From assembly GCA_031422555.1 (NCBI GenBank), contig JANPLZ010000064.1:1-27369 (forward strand): 27,369 bases of DNA, given 5' to 3'. The notes under the pieces were generated by a model. The model searched no databases, was not told the origin of the DNA, and saw only the letters and a list, made by a program, of their open reading frames with translations. The stretch's first letter is position 1. The number at the start of each line of letters is the position of its first letter. Below are positions 8,357 to 14,530 of this stretch, in pieces. Both the position numbers and the translations under genes were made by a program. The stretch is from JANNAT01 sp031422555. GTDB taxonomy: Bacteria > Pseudomonadota > Alphaproteobacteria > Rhodobacterales > Rhodobacteraceae.

Positions 8357-9662
8357 GCGCGCCTCCACGAATTTCGACAACCCGGTGCGGGTAAGGCATC
8401 TCGATCCCCGCCTCTTTCAGCGCATTCCAAATGGCGAACAACACCGGGCTTGCGTATTTGTTCTTGCCGTCATCAATGCCGTTTACCCAATATTCCAGAC
8501 TGAAATCGACCGCACTTTCACCAAAGGCCTTTAACTCGCAATCGGGTCCATCGGGCTGCGTCAGCACAAAAGGCAAGGCGGCAACCGCGGCTTCGATGAT
8601 CGCTGGCACCAGATTGATGTCGGTTTCATAGCTGACCGAAAATCCAACCGCATAGCGGTTGGCTGACCCCTGATCGGAGTAGTTGATCACCCGCGAGGTG
8701 ATGAAGTGGTCGTTTGGCACCACAATCCATTTGCCATCGAAGGTTTCCAGCACGCAGGCGCGCGCGGTCATCCGAACAATCGTGCCCTTTTCGCCGCCAT
8801 CAAGTTCGACGTAATCGCCAACCGTAGTTTGGCCCTCGATCAGCAAAATGATCCCGGACACGAAATTCGCCGCGATCTGTTGCAACCCCAAACCAATACC
8901 AACGCCCAGCGCACCGCCCAGCACTGCCACAGCCGTCAGATCAATGCCCATGATCGACAAAAGCAACAGGAATGCCGCGCTGAAAATCGCCATCTCGGCG
9001 GCTTTGACCGCCAGTTGCCGTGTCGCCGGGCGCAATTCGTTTTGCGCCTTGATGTAGTCGGCGCTTTGCCGGTTTGACCACGACCCCAGCCAGAACAACA
9101 ACGCCCCGGCAATCACGCCCCGGATCAGCGCCATCACCGAAAAGCGGATATTGCCGACGGCGATAACGGTTTCTTCCAGCCGCAGCGACACATCATCCAA
9201 CACGCCCAGCGCAAAAAGGGCCGCAATCGGCAGCAGAACATACTTGCCCAGCAAATTCAGGAAACTGTCGGTCAAAATCTGGCGGACGAACACTTGGGCG
9301 GCCAGAAAAACAAACACCCGCTTGCCAAAGGCAATCACATCGCCGGAATCAAACAAGGATCGCGTCACCTGCTCGCCAATCGCCGTCAGCCCATAGGCCA
9401 GCACAGGCATCAAAAGTGGCAGGAACTGCAAAGCAAAGTGCCGCATCTGGGCAAAACGCCCGGTTTTATCCGGTGCCGGTTGCACCGCTTTGCTGATCAG
9501 CGGCAAGAACCGCCGCGTGGCATAAGCCGCCACGGCATATGACAGTGCCAGCAAAGCGAACTGTGACCACGCGGCGGGCGACAAAAGCCAACCTTTGACG
9601 ATGTCACCAGCTTGGGTTGACCAGCCCATCACTTTGGCCAAAAGATCCGATTGCCCGCCCAT
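8349..9662 (-). CDS. Mechanosensitive ion channel, MscS family
   Basis: A 437-residue membrane protein. The start at 9662 is preferred to the longer frame reaching 9815 because a GGGGGG site precedes it and the extra N-terminus is Cys/Arg/Pro-rich and not membrane-like. Five to six hydrophobic segments fill residues 35-240. The pore-lining MscS helix follows (LGGALGVGIGLGLQQIAANF, then VSGIILLIEG), and after it the beta domain with GDYVELDGGEKGTIVRMTAR and IVVPNDHFITSRVINYS. The extra N-terminal segments make it an intermediate-length MscS homologue. Its role would be release of solutes on hypo-osmotic shock. Its stop overlaps the flavoprotein start. An SDR gene lies 145 bp upstream on the same strand. 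Confidence 0.9.
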   Translation of the reverse strand: MGGQSDLLAKVMGWSTQAGDIVKGWLLSPAAWSQFALLALSYAVAAYATRRFLPLISKAVQPAPDKTGRFAQMRHFALQFLPLLMPVLAYGLTAIGEQVTRSLFDSGDVIAFGKRVFVFLAAQVFVRQILTDSFLNLLGKYVLLPIAALFALGVLDDVSLRLEETVIAVGNIRFSVMALIRGVIAGALLFWLGSWSNRQSADYIKAQNELRPATRQLAVKAAEMAIFSAAFLLLLSIMGIDLTAVAVLGGALGVGIGLGLQQIAANFVSGIILLIEGQTTVGDYVELDGGEKGTIVRMTARACVLETFDGKWIVVPNDHFITSRVINYSDQGSANRYAVGFSVSYETDINLVPAIIEAAVAALPFVLTQPDGPDCELKAFGESAVDFSLEYWVNGIDDGKNKYASPVLFAIWNALKEAGIEMPYPHRVVEIRGGALG

Positions 9663-9679
9663 CCGCGCCCCCCGTGGCT

Positions 9680-9694
9680 GTGAAAGCCTTTCAC
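9680..9694 (-). promoter_or_regulatory. 15-base inverted repeat in the mscS leader
   Basis: GTGAAAG and CTTTCAC flank one central base. The centre lies about 25 bp upstream of the mscS-like start and just outside its ribosome site. It could be an operator or a leader hairpin (stem GTGAA/TTCAC with a five-base loop). A second imperfectly related stem, CGCAAG/CTTGCG, lies at 9716-9737. No regulator can be named. Confidence 0.35.
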
Positions 9695-9754
9695 TTGCTG
9701 TGCCAACAATCGCGCCGCAAGACAAGCATGCCTTGCGACTGCTGTGGCACCTTT

Positions 9755-9775
9755 GGCCGCAGTGACGTGGCGGCC
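9755..9775 (-). terminator. GC-rich hairpin downstream of the SDR gene, weak terminator candidate
   Basis: GGCCGC at 9755-9760 pairs with GCGGCC at 9770-9775 around a nine-base loop, about 33 bases after the SDR stop in the direction of transcription. No T-run follows on the - strand, so it may not terminate by itself. Confidence 0.3.
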
Positions 9776-9807
9776 TTAAAGGGCAACGATGTGCTTTTGG
9801 TGCCAGA

Positions 9808-10554
9808 TCACCCAATCAATCCTATTGCGCGGCGCACAGCCTCGTCGCGCAAGGCCACATCGCGGCCAAGCCACGGATCGGCGGCCTTGCTGCACATCCA
9901 CACCAACGCACGCGCGGGCCATTCGGGTGGAATATGCACCGCAGGGTCCAATTGACTGACCGCGCCGATCCCCGAGGCTTTGATCGTTACCTGCATTTGC
10001 GTCGCCACGGTTCCGGGCGACAAGCCCAACACCCGAATGCCGCGATGACCTTCTTCCAGATGCGCGCTGCGGGTCAGCATCAATGCCCCCGCCTTTGAGG
10101 CACAATACGCCCCCCAGCCTTCGTAGGGGGTGGTCGCCGCACCAGAAGACACCGTGATGACCGTGCCGAAGCCTTGCGCGCGCATGATCGGCAAAACTTC
10201 GCGCATGCCATGGAATACGCCGGACAGGTTCACCGCGATGGCCTGCGCCCATAGGGCGGGATCCGTGTCGGCCAAAGGCGCGATAGGCTCGATCACGCCC
10301 GCATTGTTTATCAGAACATCCAAACGGCCAAACCGGGTGACGACCGCCGCGATTGCCGCCTGCACCGCTGCCCAATCCGCAACGTCACAGGCAACCGCGA
10401 TTGCGTTTGGCCCGATTTCATTGGCCAATTCTGCGATCTGATCCGCGGTTCGCGCCAGCAACGCCACCTGCGCTCCGGCTTGCGCAAACGCCCGCGCTGC
10501 CGCCGCCCCGATACCCCGGCTTGCCCCGGTGATCACCACCACTTTGCCTTGCAT
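9808..10554 (-). CDS. SDR family NAD(P)-dependent oxidoreductase
   Basis: A 248-residue classical short-chain dehydrogenase. The nucleotide-binding motif TGASRGIG is at residues 9-16, NNAG is at 83-86, and the catalytic Ser137 (VSSGA), Tyr150 and Lys154 (YCASK) keep the standard spacing. After the active site a PGTVATQM segment matches the usual cofactor loop. The late part (PPEWPARALVWMCSKAADPW) is ordinary for this family. The substrate cannot be predicted; annotation of such proteins as 3-oxoacyl-ACP reductases is usually unwarranted. It is the first gene of the - strand group and is divergent from the DUF2125 gene across 127 bp. Confidence 0.9.
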   Translation of the reverse strand: MQGKVVVITGASRGIGAAAARAFAQAGAQVALLARTADQIAELANEIGPNAIAVACDVADWAAVQAAIAAVVTRFGRLDVLINNAGVIEPIAPLADTDPALWAQAIAVNLSGVFHGMREVLPIMRAQGFGTVITVSSGAATTPYEGWGAYCASKAGALMLTRSAHLEEGHRGIRVLGLSPGTVATQMQVTIKASGIGAVSQLDPAVHIPPEWPARALVWMCSKAADPWLGRDVALRDEAVRRAIGLIG

Positions 10555-10620
10555 GCTGACCCTCTTGCGAATGTGAACCCATCCTTGATGTTTCGCAGGT
10601 AACAGCAGCTACGGAAACCC

Positions 10621-10646
10621 TTGACCCAATCCCTGCAAGCAGGGAT
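10621..10646 (+). promoter_or_regulatory. Inverted repeat next to a -35-like hexamer, upstream of the DUF2125 gene
   Basis: TTGACC at 10621-10626 resembles a -35 hexamer. It is followed at 10629-10646 by a perfect palindromic stem, ATCCCTGC-AA-GCAGGGAT. The palindrome would sit over the -35/-10 spacer if this hexamer is used; no convincing -10 was found at the standard distance. It is the only strong symmetry in the 127-bp divergent region between the SDR and DUF2125 genes, so it could serve either promoter. Confidence 0.35.
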
Positions 10647-10681
10647 GGTTAGCCGCAAAATTGGATCAGATAGGATTGAAC

Positions 10682-12208
10682 ATGAAACTCTGGAACCTGG
10701 CAGGCAGCACTGCCGCGATTGCCCTTTTGTCTGGCTCGGCCGCGTTCGCGGATGTCACCCCGGAAGAGGTCTGGCAAAGCTGGCAAGACCTGAGCACCGC
10801 ATCGGGCCAAACCATCACCGCCGCGGGCACCACCCGCGATGGCGATACATTGATCGTTCAGGATGTAACGGTGTCGTCTGACATGGACGGTGTCACCTCA
10901 AGTTCCAGCTTTAGTGAAATGAAGTTTACCGACAATGGCGATGGCACCGTCAATATCTTTATGTCGGACGATCAGGTGATGGAAATCGTAACCGCAGCCG
11001 TGGCCGGTGTGGAAGGGTCGGTCGACAGCAAATCAACCATCTCTATTTCGCATCCCGGCATGACCATTGTTGCCAGCGGTGTGCCCGACGCGATGAACTA
11101 TGCGATCGACGCGCCGACTATGGTTTTCAACCTGAAAGCCATCGAAGGCGCGGATGCCACCGCGGTAAACACCGACATTGATGTGATCATGACCGGGCTG
11201 GTTGCCAAATACATTTTGGAACCCGGTGCCGATGGCACCAAACTTGATTCCGACTTTATCGCCAAAACGGTGGTGATGACTGTTGACGGCAAAGACAACA
11301 CCGACGCGTCAAGCGGCAAGCTGACTTTGGAATTGAAAGATTTTGCTGGCAAGACAAAGGGCAATTTCATCGGCACCGAAGCGATGGAAGACCTGGCGGC
11401 GGCGCTGAAGGCGGGCTTTACGGTTGACGGCGGTATTTCCTACAAATCCTTGAAAATTGACTTTGCCGGCACCGATGTCGCCGGGCCGACCAAGCTGACG
11501 GGTGTCGGCACCTCTGGCGATGTGGCCTTCGTATTGGATGCCCGTCAGATGCGCTATGGGCTGAACACCAAAGGGATCAACTTTACCTTGACCAGCGCCG
11601 ATATTCCGTTCCCCGAACTGAAATTCGGCTACAGCGAGGCGGCGTTTGACTTCACTTTGCCGGTTGGCACCTCGGAGACACCCAGCGATTTTGCCTTCTT
11701 GACCCGCTTGGTTGATTTCACAATTTCCGATGAGGTCTGGGGCATGGTTGACCCGGCCGCCAGCCTGCCGCGCGATCCGGCGACGCTGATCATCGACACC
11801 AAAGGCAAGGTGCGGATGACGACGGATCTGTTTGATCAAGCCGCAATGGATGCGTTGGGCGAAACACCGCCGGGCGAAATTCACGCGCTGGATGTGACAG
11901 AGTTGAAAGTTTCGGCGGCGGGCGCGTTGCTGACCGGAGCCGGGGCGTTCACATTTGACAACTCCGATACCGTGACTTACCCCGGCATGCCGATGCCAAC
12001 CGGCAAGATTGACCTGAAACTAACGGGCGGAAATGGGTTGATGGACAAGCTGGTGGCGATGGGGATGCTGTCTGCCGAAGACGTTATGGGCGCAAAGATG
12101 ATGATTGCCATCGTGGCGAACGCTGGCCCCGAAGGAACAGACGAGCTGACCTCGACAATCGAAATCAAGGACAAGGTGCTGTCGGCCAACGGGCAACCCC
12201 TGCAGTAA
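10682..12208 (+). CDS. Exported DUF2125 domain-containing protein
   Basis: A 508-residue protein of unknown function. The start at 10682 is chosen because it opens with a signal peptide (MKLWNLAGSTAAIALLSGSA, cleavage after AFA) directly followed by DVTPEEVWQSWQ, which I recognise as the mature N-terminus of Rhodobacteraceae DUF2125 proteins. The rest is rich in beta-type alternation with many Thr/Asp/Gly residues and no cysteine was noticed, consistent with a periplasmic beta-structured protein. No enzymatic motif is visible. The ribosome site is weak. It is a single gene: divergent from the SDR gene and closed by a good intrinsic terminator 20 bp downstream. The family assignment is from memory of its sequence pattern and should be treated as likely. 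Confidence 0.82.
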   Translation: MKLWNLAGSTAAIALLSGSAAFADVTPEEVWQSWQDLSTASGQTITAAGTTRDGDTLIVQDVTVSSDMDGVTSSSSFSEMKFTDNGDGTVNIFMSDDQVMEIVTAAVAGVEGSVDSKSTISISHPGMTIVASGVPDAMNYAIDAPTMVFNLKAIEGADATAVNTDIDVIMTGLVAKYILEPGADGTKLDSDFIAKTVVMTVDGKDNTDASSGKLTLELKDFAGKTKGNFIGTEAMEDLAAALKAGFTVDGGISYKSLKIDFAGTDVAGPTKLTGVGTSGDVAFVLDARQMRYGLNTKGINFTLTSADIPFPELKFGYSEAAFDFTLPVGTSETPSDFAFLTRLVDFTISDEVWGMVDPAASLPRDPATLIIDTKGKVRMTTDLFDQAAMDALGETPPGEIHALDVTELKVSAAGALLTGAGAFTFDNSDTVTYPGMPMPTGKIDLKLTGGNGLMDKLVAMGMLSAEDVMGAKMMIAIVANAGPEGTDELTSTIEIKDKVLSANGQPLQ

Positions 12209-12226
12209 CCGACAGACTGACAGATC

Positions 12227-12260
12227 AGGCCGCCCTGCCACCGTGCCGGGCGGCCTTTTC
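12227..12260 (+). terminator. Rho-independent terminator after the DUF2125 gene
   Basis: AGGCCGCCC at 12227-12235 pairs with GGGCGGCCT at 12248-12256 around a 12-base loop, and TTTTC follows. It sits 20 bases after the stop codon and separates the DUF2125 transcript from pmbA. Confidence 0.85.
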
Positions 12261-12286
12261 ATTGCGCAACACGGCGGAATTGCCGC

Positions 12287-12318
12287 AAACTTTGCCCGCC
12301 AGCCCTTGAAACTTTGCC
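12287..12318 (+). promoter_or_regulatory. Direct repeat AAACTTTGCC x2 upstream of pmbA
   Basis: Identical 10-mers AAACTTTGCC lie at 12287-12296 and 12309-12318. They are 22 bp apart start to start (about two helical turns), and the second ends 66 bp before the pmbA start. The second copy overlaps a TTGAAA hexamer (12306-12311) that could serve as a -35. The arrangement suits a dimeric regulator binding one face of the helix; the regulator is unknown. Confidence 0.4.
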
Positions 12319-12384
12319 GTAAAGCATGACCTTTAGGCCAACTCTGATCGACAGCCGGGCCGAAGGCGCGGCGGAAAGAACGCA

Positions 12385-13728
12385 ATGGCACATTCCTTGG
12401 AAACCCTGACCGCCGCGCTGCTGGCGGCGGCAAAACGCGCGGGCGCCAGCGACGCCGATGCCATTGCGGTGTCCGGCACATCGCAATCCATCGACATTCG
12501 CGCCGGCATTCTGGAACAGGCCGAACGGGCCGAAGGCATCGAAATCGGTCTGCGGGTGCTGATCGGCGGGCGGCAGGCCTGCGTTTCGGCATCTGATGTG
12601 TCGGCAGCGACGCTGGACAGGCTGGCCGAACGCGCCGTTGCCATGGCCCGCGAAGCCCCTTCAGACCCTTTTGCCGGGGTGGCAGCTTCTGATCAAATTG
12701 CCCGGAATTGGGATTTGGCGGCACTTGATTTGTGCGATGCCACAGCCGAACCCAGCCCCGCCCAACTTGAATCCGATGCCCGCACGGCCGAACAGGCGGC
12801 AATGGCGGTGGCGGGGATCACCCAGGTAGAGGCGTCCGCCGGATACGCCTTGCGCCAAGTGCATCTGGCAGCCAGCAATGGATTTTCCGGCGGTTATGCC
12901 CGCAGTTCCAGATCAACCTCGGCTGTGGCCTTTACCGGCACTGGCACCGGGATGGAGCGGGACTACGCCGGCGAAGGCCGCATTTATCAAGCCGACATGC
13001 CATCAGCCGTTGAAATCGGCGCGCTTGCGGCCGAACGGGCCTTGGCAAGGGCCGGGGCCACCAAACCAAAAACCGGCAGCTATCCGGTGCTGTTTGACGA
13101 ACGCGTGGCCGCGTCGCTGATCGGGCATCTGCTGTCGGCGGTGAACGGCGCAGGCATCGCACGCGGATCGTCATGGCTGCTGGATGCCTTGGGCAAACAA
13201 GTTCTGCCGGCTGGCCTGTCGGTCATCGAAAACCCGCTGCGGCCGCGTATATCAGGCTCGCGCCCGTTTGATGGCGAGGGCCTTGCCACGGCGCGCCGCA
13301 TGATCGTGCAAGACGGCGTGTTGCAAAGCTGGACGCTTGATCTGGCCACGGCACGCAAACTGGGCATGGCGTCTACTGCCAGTGCATCTCGGGGCACATC
13401 TGCCCCGCCGTCGCCATCAACATCGAACATTGATTTGACCGGTGGCACCGCGACGCGCGCTGACCTGATCCGCGATATGGGCACCGGGCTGCTGATCACC
13501 TCGATGATTGGATCAACCATCAGTGCCACGACCGGCGATTATTCGCGCGGGGCGGCAGGGTTCTGGGTCGAAAACGGGCAGATCATGCATCCGGTCAATG
13601 AATGCACCATCGCGGGCAATCTGCGCGATATGTTGATGCGGATGATCCCCGCCAATGATGCACGCCCGCATCTTTCGACCCGCGTGCCCAGCCTTTTGGT
13701 CGAAGGGATGACCCTTGCCGGTGCATGA
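12385..13728 (+). CDS. pmbA: TldD/PmbA family metallopeptidase subunit (PmbA/TldE)
   Basis: A 447-residue protein of the PmbA/TldE type. In known systems it forms a heterodimeric protease with TldD that matures microcins and degrades unfolded peptides; TldD, not PmbA, supplies the HExxxH zinc site, and indeed none is seen here. Recognisable features are the N-terminal SQSIDIRAGILEQAERAEGI segment with IGLRVLIGGRQ, and the C-terminal GLLITSMIGSTIS, then TGDYSRGAAGFWVENGQI, typical of the C-terminal fold. No tldD partner lies in the window. The gene overlaps the following phosphatase gene by up to 14 bases, so the two are probably co-transcribed. Start ATG 12385 sits close behind a GCGGAAAGAA stretch that could act as ribosome site. 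Confidence 0.92.
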   Translation: MAHSLETLTAALLAAAKRAGASDADAIAVSGTSQSIDIRAGILEQAERAEGIEIGLRVLIGGRQACVSASDVSAATLDRLAERAVAMAREAPSDPFAGVAASDQIARNWDLAALDLCDATAEPSPAQLESDARTAEQAAMAVAGITQVEASAGYALRQVHLAASNGFSGGYARSSRSTSAVAFTGTGTGMERDYAGEGRIYQADMPSAVEIGALAAERALARAGATKPKTGSYPVLFDERVAASLIGHLLSAVNGAGIARGSSWLLDALGKQVLPAGLSVIENPLRPRISGSRPFDGEGLATARRMIVQDGVLQSWTLDLATARKLGMASTASASRGTSAPPSPSTSNIDLTGGTATRADLIRDMGTGLLITSMIGSTISATTGDYSRGAAGFWVENGQIMHPVNECTIAGNLRDMLMRMIPANDARPHLSTRVPSLLVEGMTLAGA

Positions 13729-14488
13729 TCTGGCGCTGCTGACCAAAGCGGCGCTGGATGCAGGTAAAATTGCGTTGCGCTATTGGCAGAACACCCCCCG
13801 CGTTTGGGACAAGGCCGATGCCAGCCCGGTGACTGAAGCCGATCTGGCCGTCAATGACATGTTGCGGTCGCAGCTTTGTGCAGCGCGCCCCGAATACGGC
13901 TGGCTATCCGAAGAAACGCCGGACACGGCAGATCGACTTAAACATGAATATATATTCATAATTGATCCTATTGATGGCACCCGGGCGTTCATCGCGGGTG
14001 AAAAGCATTTCTCGCATTCGTTGGCCATCGCCCGCAACGGCGAAATCACCGCGGCGGTGGTCTATGTGCCGGCACTTGACCGGCTGTATTCCGCAACCGT
14101 TGATGGTGCGGCGCTGATGAACGGCACCGCCATTCATGCCAGCACAAAGGCGCTGCGGGATCGGCCCAATATACTGATGTCAAAGGCAACCTTAAACCCC
14201 GAGCATTGGGTTGGCCCTGCCCCAAATGTGCAGCGCAGCTTTCGGGCATCGGTTGCGTACAGGCTGGCTTTGGTGGCGGATGGATCGTTCGATGCGATGC
14301 TGTCGTTTCGCGCATCCTGGGAATGGGAGATCGCCGCTGGCAGTTTGATCGCCGCCCGTGCCGGCGCAAAACTGTGTGACGCGCGCGGACACGATCTGCG
14401 ATTCAACTCGCCAGCCGCGAAATCGGATGGCATCTTTGCCGGTTCTGAGACCCTTTTTACCGATCTTTTCCCACTTATAAATGCATAA
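13715..14488 (+). CDS. Inositol monophosphatase-family phosphatase (CysQ-like)
   Basis: A 257-residue Mg-dependent, Li-sensitive type phosphatase. Metal-site motifs are WLSEET (64-69, with Glu66/Glu67) and IDPIDGTRAF (83-92, with Asp84 and Asp87). The second metal-site motif normally reads W-D-x-A-A-G; here it is WEWEIAAG with Glu205 where Asp is expected. Relatives beside pmbA in Rhodobacteraceae are commonly annotated 3'(2'),5'-bisphosphate nucleotidase (CysQ, which removes PAP); inositol or another sugar phosphatase remains possible. The start is uncertain: TTG 13715 has AAGGG seven bases upstream, while GTG 13721 is an alternative. Both overlap the pmbA end. An AT-only-core palindrome with two ATA codons lies inside the gene at 13944-13959. 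Confidence 0.85.
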   Translation: MPVHDLALLTKAALDAGKIALRYWQNTPRVWDKADASPVTEADLAVNDMLRSQLCAARPEYGWLSEETPDTADRLKHEYIFIIDPIDGTRAFIAGEKHFSHSLAIARNGEITAAVVYVPALDRLYSATVDGAALMNGTAIHASTKALRDRPNILMSKATLNPEHWVGPAPNVQRSFRASVAYRLALVADGSFDAMLSFRASWEWEIAAGSLIAARAGAKLCDARGHDLRFNSPAAKSDGIFAGSETLFTDLFPLINA

Positions 14489-14510
14489 GACCGCCCTGCG
14501 GCGGCCTTAT
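14485..14510. terminator. Convergent hairpin between the phosphatase and helicase genes
   Basis: ATAAG-A-CCGCC and GGCGG-C-CTTAT form a stem with one mismatch and a CTGC loop. It overlaps the phosphatase stop codon and sits about 20 bases from the end of the opposing helicase gene. A-rich and T-rich flanks are short, so efficiency is uncertain. Its symmetry suits a bidirectional terminator. Confidence 0.5.
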
Positions 14511-14530
14511 GTGAACATCTGTTTGTAAAA

